Numbered from the stretch's first letter, positions 1 to 7,778 are shown. The stretch is 52,414 nucleotides of DNA from Hoeflea sp. (GCF_002733955.1 NZ_NVXQ01000032.1:1-52414); one strand, 5' to 3'. Notes: generated from the letters alone by a model not told the origin. Program-made: numbers and translations.

Positions 1-398
1 GTTTGCAATGAAGATAGCTATGGAAAAACAGGCCGCATGAGGTCAGATTAGAAACCCAAGACTCTCCTTAAAACTGGAGGGAACTCGGGTCTCAGGTCAC
101 GTGCGCAGAATGATGTCGCCCTGACGCGCATTTCTGGCGGTAAACGATTGCTGGTCTTGCTTGTTCTTCATCACAGAAGCTCCCTTTTGGGAGCATAACG
201 CCGGCGCGTTTGAAATGTTCCTGGCCGCCAATCGAGGCACCGCGTTTTCAAGCCCACGAACGGGTGGTCAGCCGTTGCGCGGAACCATTCGGTGCTTGGG
301 GCGATTGTCTCCTGCAGGCAAGGTTTTGCGCGGACCGTGATGGACTTTCGTCTGGCCCGGTCCGAGCGTCTGCAGAACCAGATTGAGGATGCATCACC
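1..398. other. No gene recognised at left edge
   Basis: I see no convincing coding region here. Open frames on either strand have no ribosome binding site and no recognisable family. A weak inverted repeat (CTCC-N8-GGAG, near 74-90) could belong to the end of a gene outside the window. No stress-sigma promoter match was found before the gene at 399. Confidence 0.4.
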
Positions 399-716
399 AT
401 GGATGAGACGTTTGAAGTGCCGGAGATGTCGGCGGCTGAAATCGAGGGCCGGTTGAATGCGCAACGCCATGCCTTGCAGTGGTTGCTGTTGCACGTGGCG
501 AGGCGTGAAGACGACATCAGCGCATTGCTCGATGAATTGAACGAGCGGTGGCCGCCGGCCGATGCGCAGGAAGATCCCGGAGCCGTGCCGACAAACGCCT
601 TCGCGGTCTTCTTTGCCGCGACGGCCGAAATGCGTCTGCTGCTCGAACCGTTGAAACGCGAGGGTACATCCTCGGCGGACGAACCGGCGGCACCGGAACC
701 ATCGCCGAAAGCCTAA
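399..716 (+). CDS. Hypothetical protein (105 aa)
   Basis: I do not recognise the family. The predicted protein is acidic and helical: residues about 10-50 look amphipathic and rich in Leu, Arg and Glu, a middle hydrophobic stretch (AFAVFFAA, about 68-75) could be a helix, and the C-terminus is a low-complexity Ala/Pro/Glu tail. There is no signal peptide. The start ATG is preceded by GAGG about 10 bases upstream. Codon use agrees with its neighbours, and opposite-strand frames over the same bases give arginine-rich translations typical of shadows. It lies upstream of the MscS channel gene but is separated by about 280 bp that contain that gene's own promoter, so it is probably a separate transcript. 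Confidence 0.55.
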   Translation: MDETFEVPEMSAAEIEGRLNAQRHALQWLLLHVARREDDISALLDELNERWPPADAQEDPGAVPTNAFAVFFAATAEMRLLLEPLKREGTSSADEPAAPEPSPKA

Positions 717-964
717 GAGTGGCGTTTCACTGGAAGTGACGGCCCAATTTGTCGTGCTGGGAAGGGCGAAGCGGAGCAAGCGGCGGTGGGCATTCTTGCG
801 ATAAGGGAGTTGAGGCCGAAGTATCCTACTCGGCAGTCCTGGTTTTCTCTTGCTGGCAAGTCGCCTGAGCAATGCCGGCGCCGGATTCGGGTGTTGCTGC
901 AAGTGCCGACTGGACATCTGGTCCCAATCAGGTCCGGTCGTGAAGCCCCGCTTATCCCGGCTCA

Positions 965-989
965 GGAACCATTTTGCGCTTTGCTGGTT
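965..989 (+). promoter_or_regulatory. EcfG-type general stress promoter before mscS-like gene
   Basis: GGAAC at 965-969 and GTT at 987-989 are separated by exactly 17 bases, matching the alphaproteobacterial EcfG/RpoE2 consensus GGAAC-N16/17-(C)GTT. The -10 element ends only 8 bases before the ATG at 998, so a transcript from it would have almost no leader. Known: this consensus defines the general stress regulon in this class. Inferred: use in vivo. Confidence 0.65.
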
Positions 990-997
990 GGACAGAG

Positions 998-2134
998 ATG
1001 AAGCAGGATTTGTTCAATGAACAGCTGTTCCAGCGCCTGGAACAGTGGATCAGCGGTTTGCCGGACTGGGCGATCAGCACCGCAATTTTCATCCTTGCCA
1101 TCGCGCTGGGTGCGCTGGTGCAGCGCCTGGTCTATCGGCTGCTCAGCCGGCTGACAGAGAACCAGAGCCTGTTCTGGCGATCGGTGGTTTCGCGCACACG
1201 CACGGCCAGCCGGATCGCCGTGTTCGCGCTGGCCTTGAGTGCCGCAGCAGCGATTTCTCCGTTGACAACACGGCAGGCGGAGATCACGCAGCATGTGCTG
1301 GTCATCGTGGTCACGCTGCTGGTGGCATGGATGGCGCACTCCGTGCTCTACATCTGGTCAACGCTCTATCTGCGCCGTTTCAAGCTGGATGCCGAAGACA
1401 ATCTGCTGGCCCGCAAACATGCCACCCAGACACGGATCCTCAGGCGTGTTGGCAATACGCTGATTCTGGCTGTAGCCATCGCGTGGATGCTGATGACCTT
1501 CGAGCCGGTGCGCCAGTACGGGGTGAGCCTGCTGGCATCGGCAGGGGCCGCCGGTCTTGTCGTCGGCATCGCGCTTCAACCGATCCTGAAAAACCTGTTC
1601 GCCGGGATCCAGCTCGCCATCACCCAGCCAATCCGCATTGACGACGCTTTGCTGGTCGAAGGAGAATGGGGCAAGGTCGAAGAGATCACCTCGACCTATG
1701 TCGTGCTGAAGATCTGGGACTGGCGTCGCCTGATCCTGCCGCTGAGCTATTTCATGGAGCAGCCGTTCCAGAACTGGACCCGCGAGACCGCGTCGCTGAT
1801 CGGCGCAGTCAAGATCTATCTCGATTTCACCATTCCAGTCGATGTGATCCGGGCCGAGACCGAAAAGATCGTGGCCGCATCCAAACTCTGGGACCGACAG
1901 GTGATCAATGTGGCAGTGGTCGAATTTCACGAGCGCGTCATGGAAGTCAGGATCCTCGCTTCGGCCAGCGATTCCGGCAGGGCCTTCGACCTTCGCTGCG
2001 AGATCCGCGAAAAGCTGATCACGTTCATCCAGAAGAACTATCCCGCCACCTTGCCGCGCACACGCGCAGAGGTCGGCCTCGAGGACGGCAAGGGCGACAG
2101 GGCTGGCAATGGCCTGATCACCGGCGGCGCTTAA
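998..2134 (+). CDS. Small-conductance mechanosensitive ion channel (MscS family)
   Basis: The 378-residue membrane protein fits the MscS family, which opens in the inner membrane on hypo-osmotic shock to release solutes. Four to five hydrophobic segments fill about residues 20-190. The pore-lining helix is Gly/Ala-rich (ASAGAAGLVVGIALQ, about 182-196) and is followed by the cytoplasmic beta domain: ITQPIRIDDALLVEG, then EEITSTYVVLKIWDWRR and the LPLSYF stretch. The last 100 residues form the alpha/beta cage. An in-frame TTG at 974 would extend the protein, but it lies inside the predicted EcfG promoter (965-989), so ATG 998 is preferred. The message would then be leaderless or nearly so. Control by the stress sigma factor would fit an osmotic-protection role. 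Confidence 0.9.
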   Translation: MKQDLFNEQLFQRLEQWISGLPDWAISTAIFILAIALGALVQRLVYRLLSRLTENQSLFWRSVVSRTRTASRIAVFALALSAAAAISPLTTRQAEITQHVLVIVVTLLVAWMAHSVLYIWSTLYLRRFKLDAEDNLLARKHATQTRILRRVGNTLILAVAIAWMLMTFEPVRQYGVSLLASAGAAGLVVGIALQPILKNLFAGIQLAITQPIRIDDALLVEGEWGKVEEITSTYVVLKIWDWRRLILPLSYFMEQPFQNWTRETASLIGAVKIYLDFTIPVDVIRAETEKIVAASKLWDRQVINVAVVEFHERVMEVRILASASDSGRAFDLRCEIREKLITFIQKNYPATLPRTRAEVGLEDGKGDRAGNGLITGGA

Positions 2135-2268
2135 AACCCGGACCGCGGAAAACCGATTGCCGCGCCTTGCCGGTTGACCGGCAGGGTCGGCATGCCGCGT
2201 CGCTGTTTTCGGCGGCAAGCAGGTCGAGGAACACGCGCTTTCAGCGACCTGCGTCGGACAAAAGTTTC

Positions 2269-2294
2269 GGAACCTGGAAGCACCTTCGTCAGTT
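2269..2294 (+). promoter_or_regulatory. Probable EcfG-type promoter, 18-base spacer
   Basis: GGAAC at 2269-2273 is followed after 18 bases by GTT at 2292-2294, 47 bases before the ATG at 2341. Both 17- and 18-base gaps to GTT are reported for RpoE2/EcfG promoters. It is weaker than the 17-base matches elsewhere in this island. Confidence 0.45.
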
Positions 2295-2340
2295 GGAGAA
2301 GTGATCACACGCTGGTGATCGATCAAACAGGAGACAAGAC

Positions 2341-2544
2341 ATGACGCAGACCCCAAAATCCGGGCCCGCGGGCACGACTGATCAATCTCCCCGCTGGGAA
2401 GGTCCCGAAGAAACCCGTCCCAGCGGCTACCTGCCGGCAAAGGAAGACCCCGAAACCGACCGTGATGCGGCCGAGGAAGACGTCAACGATACCGAGCACA
2501 ACAATCTCGCCGATATCGCCAAGAAGAAGATGCACAGACGTTAG
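2341..2544 (+). CDS. Small acidic hydrophilic protein (67 aa)
   Basis: No family is recognised. The peptide has no hydrophobic segment. It is rich in Pro, Glu, Asp and Thr, with an acidic centre (about 34-52) and a basic C-terminus (KKKMHRR), and is probably disordered. A clear ribosome binding site (CAGGAGA) lies 6-12 bases before the ATG, and an EcfG-like promoter lies upstream, which support expression. Similar short disordered proteins recur in this island at 6013, 7123 and 9990. They resemble stress-induced hydrophilic proteins in general character only, and I claim no homology or function. Confidence 0.6.
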   Translation: MTQTPKSGPAGTTDQSPRWEGPEETRPSGYLPAKEDPETDRDAAEEDVNDTEHNNLADIAKKKMHRR

Positions 2545-2787
2545 CCGGCAGACAGACGGAAGTGGCAGGGATGCCGACAGGCTGTCATTGACCGGCACGC
2601 GCGGCGACGACACGTGGTCGCTCCCGAGAGGTGGCGGACAGCTTGCCCCAGAGCGAAATGCAGCAAGGGCCGTGGCCTGGGCGGCAACCGGCTGCGGCAC
2701 CACCAAATCTCATGATCCAGAAAACGTGGTCCGGCACAGCGCCGGCCACAGCATATGGGAGCAGGATGCAGATCCTGATTGAAAGAC

Positions 2788-3381
2788 ATGAAAGCCATTG
2801 CATTGAACGCCACACTCAAGTCCGGAGCTGACCGGAGCAAATCTTCCACTGGTCATATGCTTGGGCTGATCGCATCTCAATTGCAGCGCCATGATGTCGG
2901 GTGCGAGATCGTTGATCTTGCCGAACATACCATCAAGCCGGGCGTGACATCCGATGAGGGTGAGGGCGACGAATGGCCGATGATCCGTGAGAAAATCCTC
3001 GGCGCTAACATTCTGATCCTGGGAACGCCAATCTGGCTGGGTCAGCCCTCGAGTGTGTGCAAGCGCGCGCTCGAGCGGATGAATGCGTTCATGAGCGAAA
3101 CCGACGATCAGGGCAGGATGGTTGCCGCGGTTGCTGTCGTCGGCAACGAGGATGGGGCGCACCACGTGTCGGCCGAGCTGTACCAGGGACTGAACGATAT
3201 CGGGTTCACGCTGGCCCCGAACGCCGTTGCCTATTGGGTGGGAGAAGCGATGAATGCGACCAATTTCATTGATCTCGCTGAAACACCTGAAAAGGTTCAG
3301 ACCACCATCGACATGATGGTGCGCAACACGGTGCATCTGGCCAGGCAGATTGAAGCCAATCCTTACCCGGGGACCAAATAA
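2788..3381 (+). CDS. NADPH-dependent FMN reductase / flavodoxin-like protein
   Basis: This 197-residue protein has the flavodoxin-like fold of the NADPH-dependent FMN reductase (PF03358) or WrbA/quinone-reductase group. It starts with a beta strand followed by a phosphate-binding stretch (ALNATLKSGADRSKSSTG, about 4-21), and has the characteristic GTPIWLGQPSSVCKRALERM segment around residues 77-96 that contacts flavin. The likely activity is NAD(P)H-driven reduction of a flavin or quinone in the cytoplasm; the physiological acceptor is not visible. A TTG at 2779 is in frame, but ATG 2788 gives the usual N-terminal strand. It ends at 3381, immediately against the convergent BON gene, with no intergenic space. 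Confidence 0.8.
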   Translation: MKAIALNATLKSGADRSKSSTGHMLGLIASQLQRHDVGCEIVDLAEHTIKPGVTSDEGEGDEWPMIREKILGANILILGTPIWLGQPSSVCKRALERMNAFMSETDDQGRMVAAVAVVGNEDGAHHVSAELYQGLNDIGFTLAPNAVAYWVGEAMNATNFIDLAETPEKVQTTIDMMVRNTVHLARQIEANPYPGTK

Positions 3382-3675
3382 CTACAGGTCGCCGTTGCGG
3401 GACGGGGAGTTGTTGCGCAGGGCGATGTTGCTTTCCACATACCGAACTCCGGGAACGGCCCTGGCAGTTTCCATACATCTGCGCAGTTCATCGTCATCCA
3501 TGACCCAACCGCTCAGGATGATGCCTGAATCCGGCGCCACCGTTACGGCGACATCGGTGGCGTCGAGCTTTCCGCTGGCTCCAAGAGCCGCGGCGACCTC
3601 CGCCTCGAGCTGAGCCAACTTCTGCCGTTCCGGATCTGCCGGCTCACCAAAATATTCCCGTTCCTTGTAGACCAT
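3382..3675 (-). CDS. BON-domain protein (97 aa)
   Basis: After an N-terminal charged segment of about 40 residues, the rest matches a BON domain: alternating strand, helix and strand with the motif SGWVMDDDELRRCMETARAV followed by PGVRYVESNI. BON domains bind phospholipid or act in envelope stability and are often stress-induced (OsmY type). There is no signal peptide, unlike OsmY, so the location is probably cytoplasmic or peripheral. The gene is convergent with the FMN reductase, with the two stop codons adjacent. An AGGAAGAAAGG-like ribosome binding site lies just upstream. I found no EcfG-type promoter in front of it. Confidence 0.75.
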   Translation of the reverse strand: MVYKEREYFGEPADPERQKLAQLEAEVAAALGASGKLDATDVAVTVAPDSGIILSGWVMDDDELRRCMETARAVPGVRYVESNIALRNNSPSRNGDL

Positions 3676-3889
3676 GTCGCAACCTTTCTTCCTGTTTCGT
3701 TTTCATGCGGGCGGGTGTTGCCCCGGCGGGCGTTTGTGGGCCTAACCTTTTGCAATCGCGTGGACAGCAAAATCGCAGGTCGTCACAACGTCCCGTGCAA
3801 TCGTTTGCCTGGGCCCGAATGATCTGCAGCATGCGTCCGTCGTGGTGACGGCGGCTTGAGTGCTGTGCCCCGGCTGCCAGGGACTGTGG

Positions 3890-4054
3890 CTAGGCGCTGC
3901 CGCCGTCTTCGGTGTAGAGCTCGGCGGTTTTTCTGTCCCGCATGATCTTTTCTTCCCGACTCAGACGGCGCTTTCGGACCAGTGCATAGATCATCGCTGC
4001 CGCAAGCAGGAACGGGCCGCCAGCAACGACGAGAAACCAGAGCAGATATTCCAT
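3890..4054 (-). CDS. Small single-span membrane protein (54 aa)
   Basis: No family is recognised. The protein begins with a hydrophobic segment (about residues 2-24, containing WFLVVAGGPFLLAAAMIYAL), followed by a positively charged stretch (VRKRRLSREEK) and an acidic tail, so an N-out/C-in single span is predicted. An upstream in-frame codon at 4087 would add 11 residues, but GGAAAGG lies at proper distance from the ATG at 4054. An EcfG-type promoter (4097-4121, minus strand) precedes it, placing it in the putative stress regulon. Function is unknown. Confidence 0.65.
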   Translation of the reverse strand: MEYLLWFLVVAGGPFLLAAAMIYALVRKRRLSREEKIMRDRKTAELYTEDGGSA

Positions 4055-4096
4055 GTCTTTCCTTTCCGAATTGGGACCGGTGTTCACTTATCTTTC

Positions 4097-4121
4097 AACC
4101 GGTGGACGCATGGATTGTTCC
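4097..4121 (-). promoter_or_regulatory. EcfG-type promoter before small membrane protein
   Basis: On the minus strand, GGAAC (4117-4121) is followed after exactly 17 bases by GTT (4097-4099), 43 bases before the ATG at 4054. It is a perfect match to the general-stress consensus. Confidence 0.65.
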
Positions 4122-4247
4122 AAAGTTTCTGACTGGGAACCCATGGCCGGGGCGGTTTGGGACGGACGAAGAACACTGAGCCTTGCAGCGGCCCATTGAA
4201 GGATCAGCCGTGGCGGCAAGTGGCGAGGCAACCCGGCCGGCGCCGCC

Positions 4248-5411
4248 TCAGGCGTTGAGACTGCGCCTCTTCAGGGATCTCAGATAGGTCAGCAGGCGTT
4301 GCTCCATGACCGTTATGTTGGCCTTCGCCTTTACCTTGCGCTTTAACTGCCGACCCAGAATGGTGCGCAGTTGCTCATCGGTTGCCAGTGCGAGTACCTG
4401 CGGGTGGACATAGCTTTTCCGGCACACTGCCACGGTGTTGGCGAGCTCTCCGGCGGCACTTTCGCACAGCGCCTTGATCGTCGGCGTGTCATCCCGGCGC
4501 ATGGTGGCCGCGGCCTCACCGAAGGCGGCGAGCGTGCCACCCCATGTCCGGAAAACCTTGGCCGAAACCCCCGGCCCGCCAATCTCGGCGAGATACCGGT
4601 TCAAAAGGCCGGAATCGACCCCGCGCCACTGACCCTCCTCGTCTTCCCATCCGAACAGCTGCTTGCCGGGCAGGTCGGCGATACGCTCGAGAATTCTCTG
4701 CAGGCGAGGAGCGTTGAGGCTGCGCTGCATGCGCCGGCCACCCTTGCCGCGAAAGCGCAACTCGATGCGGTGACCAAGGGAAACGTGCCGCTTGAGCAGC
4801 GTGGTGGCGCCATAGGTGCCGTTGGCCTCCAGATACTCGCGATTGCCAACCCTGAGGCGGGTCGCATCGAGAAGCAGTATCAATGCGCCGAGGACGGCGC
4901 CCTGGCGGTCATCAAGCCGTTCGGCATCAGCTCGGGCAATGCGCCGGATCTGCGGCAGCTTCTCGCCAAAGCGAAGAAGGTCGGTGAATTTCGCCTCGGT
5001 TCTGAGCGCCTGCCAGTCTTCGTGATAGCGGTATTGCTTGCGTCCTCGCGCATCCCGCCCTGTGGCCTGGATGTGGCCGCGCTCGGAGGGGCTGATCCAG
5101 ACATCGGTATAGGCTGGAGGGATGCCCAGAAGCCGGATGCGGTCTCGGATCTTGCTGTCGGTGACGGGGGTGCCGTCGGGGTGGAGATAGCGATAGCCGC
5201 GTCCCCTGCGCCGACGGGTTATGCCAGGTTCGCTGTCATTGACATAAACGAGATCCGCCTGACCGATAGTCTCCTGATCGATAGTCTCCTGATCGAAGGT
5301 GGTGTTGGTGGCGCACAAATCCGTCTCGGAGCCTTCAATGTGGATATGAACCGGCGATCCGTGCGGCTTTTGTCCCGGGACCGGTGTCAAACCTGAAAGG
5401 TGCCGAGCCAT
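4248..5411 (-). CDS. DNA topoisomerase IB (poxvirus-like)
   Basis: The enzyme relaxes supercoils by a 3'-phosphotyrosyl intermediate. Conserved elements are visible in order: the N-terminal DNA-clamp region with YRYLHPDGTPV; the central LLDATRLRVGNREY with a catalytic Arg; the RGKGG loop supplying the general-acid Lys; KVFRTWGGT with the second Arg; and the nucleophile in KSYVHP, 53 residues from the C-terminus (Tyr334 with this start). At 387 residues it is close to bacterial members of the family (about 340-380). The start is uncertain: ATG 5411 overlaps the upstream DUF982 gene by 77 bases, and I see no better in-frame codon downstream. It is co-transcribed with DUF982 from an EcfG-type promoter, so DNA-topology control under stress is the likely role. 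Confidence 0.88.
   Translation of the reverse strand: MARHLSGLTPVPGQKPHGSPVHIHIEGSETDLCATNTTFDQETIDQETIGQADLVYVNDSEPGITRRRRGRGYRYLHPDGTPVTDSKIRDRIRLLGIPPAYTDVWISPSERGHIQATGRDARGRKQYRYHEDWQALRTEAKFTDLLRFGEKLPQIRRIARADAERLDDRQGAVLGALILLLDATRLRVGNREYLEANGTYGATTLLKRHVSLGHRIELRFRGKGGRRMQRSLNAPRLQRILERIADLPGKQLFGWEDEEGQWRGVDSGLLNRYLAEIGGPGVSAKVFRTWGGTLAAFGEAAATMRRDDTPTIKALCESAAGELANTVAVCRKSYVHPQVLALATDEQLRTILGRQLKRKVKAKANITVMEQRLLTYLRSLKRRSLNA
5264..5293. repeat. 15-bp tandem duplication inside the topoisomerase gene
   Basis: The 15-base unit CGATAGTCTCCTGAT occurs twice head-to-tail (5264-5278 and 5279-5293). On the coding strand it adds five residues, giving the repeat DQETIDQETI near residues 40-50 of the topoisomerase. 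The region is an N-terminal linker before the DNA-clamp domain, so the insertion should be tolerated. It looks like a recent slippage event. Confidence 0.8.
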
Positions 5412-5691
5412 CAAGCTCCGCGTCCGTGACAGGGCTCTGGATCGGGCTTGTCTCCAGCACATGAGCGGCAAGTGCGGCGGCAACGAAGAACTCTCGAGAC
5501 GAGACGAGCCCGCCGCGAAGGCGGCAGGCGAGATCGCACTCACGCAAAGCGGCCAGATAGTGCTCGCTTGATGTTTCGGGCCAGTCGCCCTCCAGCAGCT
5601 CAACAGCATGCAGCGGCCCTTCGACGAAAACGGGCTCGGCTCCAAGTGTGATGCGCACAGGCGCGGTCCAGTTAATGGTATATTTCTTCAT
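5335..5691 (-). CDS. DUF982 domain protein
   Basis: The 118-residue protein starts with the pattern of DUF982: a strand (YTINWTAPVRITLG), then a predicted helix carrying GPLHAVELLEGDWP, then a helix with REC/ACRL near residue 60. This family is common in Hyphomicrobiales, short, and of unknown biochemical function. A strong GGAGG ribosome binding site fixes ATG 5691 rather than the in-frame codon at 5721. Its 3' end overlaps the topoisomerase gene, so the two are translated from one message. An EcfG-type promoter lies 22-46 bases upstream. Confidence 0.78.
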   Translation of the reverse strand: MKKYTINWTAPVRITLGAEPVFVEGPLHAVELLEGDWPETSSEHYLAALRECDLACRLRGGLVSSREFFVAAALAAHVLETSPIQSPVTDAELDGSAPFRFDTGPGTKAARIAGSYPH

Positions 5692-5712
5692 TGCAGTTAC
5701 CTCCGCCGCTAC

Positions 5713-5737
5713 AACCAGCAAGCGGAGAAAATGTTCC
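5713..5737 (-). promoter_or_regulatory. EcfG-type promoter for DUF982-topoisomerase operon
   Basis: On the minus strand, GGAAC (5733-5737) and GTT (5713-5715) are separated by exactly 17 bases, 22 bases before the ATG at 5691. It is a perfect consensus match, well placed. Confidence 0.68.
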
Positions 5738-6012
5738 CGCCATGGCCTCGACGGAATTGGTCATCGTCTCCTCACCATCGGGTCAGCACAAATGGCTTCT
5801 GCTCAAGGGAATTCCGTGAAGATGTGGATGCAGTGCAGATGTATCGCCGCAGGACCAGGCTGCGCCTGGCGGACATAGCGGCAAGTTCAGATGCCGGCCT
5901 TGTTGCGCTACCGGCTTGCTGGCGAGGAAAGGTTTTGCCGTGCCGTCCGGGCGTGATGCGGTGATACCGGATCACGCCCGAGCGGCCACGGCCTGAAGGC
6001 GGGCAAATCGCG
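5738..6012. other. Intergenic region with a stem-loop
   Basis: No gene is supported between the DUF982 promoter and the stop of the next minus-strand gene. A perfect 10-bp inverted repeat (CGGGCGTGAT at 5948-5957 with its complement at 5971-5980, 13-base loop) lies 33 bases beyond the stop of the gene ending at 6013. It may be a terminator, but it lacks a U-run. Confidence 0.45.
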
Positions 6013-6306
6013 TCATTTGCCGGATTTGGGCCTCATTGTCTGGCGGGACAAGGCGTCGGCTTGGATGTCATCGGAGTAGGGCGATGGCGTGCCACCGCCC
6101 AGGTCTCCCGCATCGGCCACGCGGTCACCGCCGGTTGTGCGGCGTGGCTTGCTGGTAGGGGTCGTTTCGCCGTCCTTCCAAACCTCGGCAGGGTCGGCAA
6201 GGTCTGCGCTCTCAGGCGTCGCCTTGTTGCGTTCATGGGCCGTTTCGGGCTCGGGAAGACCCCCGGCGTTATCGTCTTCGGAATTGTTCTTGGCTGACTG
6301 TTGCAT
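6013..6306 (-). CDS. Small acidic, probably disordered protein (97 aa)
   Basis: No family is recognised. The peptide has no hydrophobic segment and is dominated by Asp, Glu, Pro, Thr, Ser and Gly, with few aromatic residues, so it is predicted to be intrinsically disordered. A good ribosome binding site (AAGGAG, 7 bases from the ATG) supports translation. It follows sodC on the same strand with a gap of about 47 bases, so the two may share a transcript. Like the small proteins at 2341, 7123 and 9990, it may be a stress-induced hydrophilic protein; this is inference from composition and context only. Confidence 0.55.
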   Translation of the reverse strand: MQQSAKNNSEDDNAGGLPEPETAHERNKATPESADLADPAEVWKDGETTPTSKPRRTTGGDRVADAGDLGGGTPSPYSDDIQADALSRQTMRPKSGK

Positions 6307-6353
6307 CGTAATCTCCTTCGGGAGTTTCGTTCATGATCGCGGCAAGTGCCGGA

Positions 6354-6875
6354 TCATTCGGCCGGATTCAGCACGGCACAAGCGATACGGCTGCCGGAAT
6401 CGCCGGAGGGCTGACTGGTGTAGTCATCCGCGCCGGAATGCAGCACCACAGCTGCTCCATCCTCGTCGAGAATGCGCGCATTGCCCTCGGTCCCGAGCGA
6501 GAACCCGCGCACGAAGAATTCGGCGTGAACCATACCCTCTGCGCTGGCATGAACATTGGGCAGATCTCCCGGATGAGGTCCGCCATCGCTCATGATGCCG
6601 TGATCGAGTCCTGCAGACAGGTGGCCGCCTGCGGATTTGAAATCGTCGGAAGCCTCGCATTTGCCGGTCTCATGCACATGAATGCCATGTGCCCCTTCCG
6701 GCACGCCTTCAGCGGTGACTTCGACATGCACAGTGCCGGAGGCAGTCTCGAGCATAGAGATTTCTCCCCGGATTCCGTCACCTTCAAGTGTACCGCTGAC
6801 ACGGTCTCCCTCGGCGGCATAGGCGCTGCCGGAGCTCAACAACAGGGCAAGCGTGATCGCTAAACGTGATGTCAT
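6354..6875 (-). CDS. sodC: Periplasmic Cu/Zn superoxide dismutase
   Basis: SodC converts superoxide to hydrogen peroxide and oxygen in the periplasm. The first 20 residues form a Sec signal peptide ending at AYA. The mature part has the copper site (HGIHVHETGKC, about residues 63-73), the zinc loop (SAGGHLS and NVHASAEG), the conserved LHSGADDY segment, and the disulfide pair, Cys in GKCEAS with Cys in RIACAVL near the C-terminus. At 173 residues it matches bacterial SodC. A one-mismatch EcfG-type promoter (CGAAC-N17-GTT) lies upstream on the same strand, in keeping with stress induction. The position equivalent to the last copper His is NVH, as in many proteobacterial SodC proteins. Confidence 0.93.
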   Translation of the reverse strand: MTSRLAITLALLLSSGSAYAAEGDRVSGTLEGDGIRGEISMLETASGTVHVEVTAEGVPEGAHGIHVHETGKCEASDDFKSAGGHLSAGLDHGIMSDGGPHPGDLPNVHASAEGMVHAEFFVRGFSLGTEGNARILDEDGAAVVLHSGADDYTSQPSGDSGSRIACAVLNPAE

Positions 6876-6922
6876 CTGATCATCCCTTCATGGTTGGCGG
6901 AAAATCCGCGTTAAAGAGAACC

Positions 6923-6947
6923 AACTCGGCAGGCCCGAAAATGTTCG
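6923..6947 (-). promoter_or_regulatory. Possible EcfG-type promoter for sodC (one mismatch)
   Basis: On the minus strand, CGAAC (6943-6947) and GTT (6923-6925) lie 17 bases apart, 48 bases before the sodC ATG. The first base of the -35 differs from the GGAAC consensus, so this is a weaker call than the exact sites. Confidence 0.35.
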
Positions 6948-7071
6948 GCCAGATGGAGGAAAATCTCGCATTCGCGCAGCGCCATAACCGCGCGGCGCTG
7001 GTCGGAACCCCTTGGGGGGCATTTCGCGTCCGGGTTCGGCCCCGAAGCAAGCACCGCTTTTCCGAGAACGC

Positions 7072-7096
7072 GGAACAATACTTCATCCACTGGGTT
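7072..7096 (+). promoter_or_regulatory. EcfG-type promoter before small ORF at 7123
   Basis: GGAAC (7072-7076) and GTT (7094-7096) are separated by exactly 17 bases and lie 27 bases before the ATG at 7123, leaving a short leader that holds the ribosome binding site. Confidence 0.65.
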
Positions 7097-7122
7097 GGTC
7101 CGTTTTGGAAAAGGAGAACGAG

Positions 7123-7371
7123 ATGACGAAATCCAACAATGGACCTGCCACGGCAAGCAACAGCCCGGATCAGGGCGCGAAACCAACTACGGACGCGGCG
7201 CTGGACCCGTCGGTCACACCCACACAGACCGCGCCTGACGATGCGGTTTCGCAGGAAGCCCGCAAGGAAGCGCTGCGCAACGCCAACCGCGGCGACCAGT
7301 TTGTCGTGGCTACTGATCTGGAGGACAGCGAACAAAGAGAAGCGGCGCCCGGCACCCGCGAGCAGGACTAG
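7123..7371 (+). CDS. Small hydrophilic protein (82 aa)
   Basis: No family is recognised. The peptide is polar and rich in Ala, Asp, Thr, Pro and Gln with no membrane segment. The centre (about 40-65) could form a charged helix (EARKEALRNANRGDQF). ATG 7123 is chosen because AAGGAG sits 7-12 bases upstream and an exact EcfG-type promoter lies just before it; an in-frame codon at 7012 lies upstream of that promoter. It is followed by another small gene at 7456 on the same strand. A stress-related role is inferred from the promoter only. Confidence 0.6.
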   Translation: MTKSNNGPATASNSPDQGAKPTTDAALDPSVTPTQTAPDDAVSQEARKEALRNANRGDQFVVATDLEDSEQREAAPGTREQD

Positions 7372-7455
7372 ATCTGCAGATCATGGCGGCCGGCGTTACA
7401 GCCGCCGTCACTGCTGCGGCGAACGCTGCATTCAATGTCAGGAAGGAGTAACGAG

Positions 7456-7659
7456 ATGAACCGCAGAAAAGAACTCTGGGCCATAGCTCTCGCAGCCGCT
7501 GTCATCGTGTTCAGCGTCGGGTTCCTCTGGGTGAGCGGAAGTCAGCCCACGGCCCCGATCACTGTTCAGGAGACCGATGTCGATGTGGAGGCGCCCGAAA
7601 ACGTCACGGAAACGCCACCAAGTGCAACAGGGGATATCTCTACCAGCAACAGCGACTGA
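7456..7659 (+). CDS. Small single-span membrane protein (67 aa)
   Basis: No family is recognised. The N-terminus is basic (MNRRKE) followed by a hydrophobic segment (about residues 7-27), then an acidic, Thr/Val/Pro-rich tail of about 40 residues. This predicts an N-in membrane anchor with the tail in the periplasm. A strong ribosome binding site (AGGAAGGAG) fixes the start at 7456 rather than an in-frame codon at 7435. It follows the 7123 gene by 84 bases and ends about 90 bases before a strong stem-loop, so the two genes may form a short operon. Confidence 0.6.
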   Translation: MNRRKELWAIALAAAVIVFSVGFLWVSGSQPTAPITVQETDVDVEAPENVTETPPSATGDISTSNSD

Positions 7660-7748
7660 AGCATCGCTCTCTGGTTAAGACCCGATGATGCCATGCTTGC
7701 CTGCCGGGTGCTTTGCCGAAAGATGATCGCGCCGAAGATGCCAAGACT

Positions 7749-7778
7749 ACGCCCGCAGTTGCTTTTGACTGCGGGCGT
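7749..7778. terminator. Stem-loop terminator between convergent genes
   Basis: A perfect 11-bp inverted repeat (ACGCCCGCAGT at 7749-7759 with its complement at 7768-7778, 8-base loop) lies between the end of the small membrane gene (7659) and the end of the convergent alcohol dehydrogenase gene (7880). The downstream U content is modest on both strands, so it is probably a bidirectional terminator of moderate strength. Confidence 0.65.

Noticed and set aside
171-917. Long minus-strand open frame opposite the hypothetical gene at 399
   Set aside because: Translation is arginine- and proline-rich with no domain, lacks a ribosome binding site and is typical of a GC-rich antisense shadow.
1358-2440. 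360-codon minus-strand frame opposite the MscS gene
   Set aside because: The plus strand encodes a clear MscS channel; the antisense translation has no recognisable motif.
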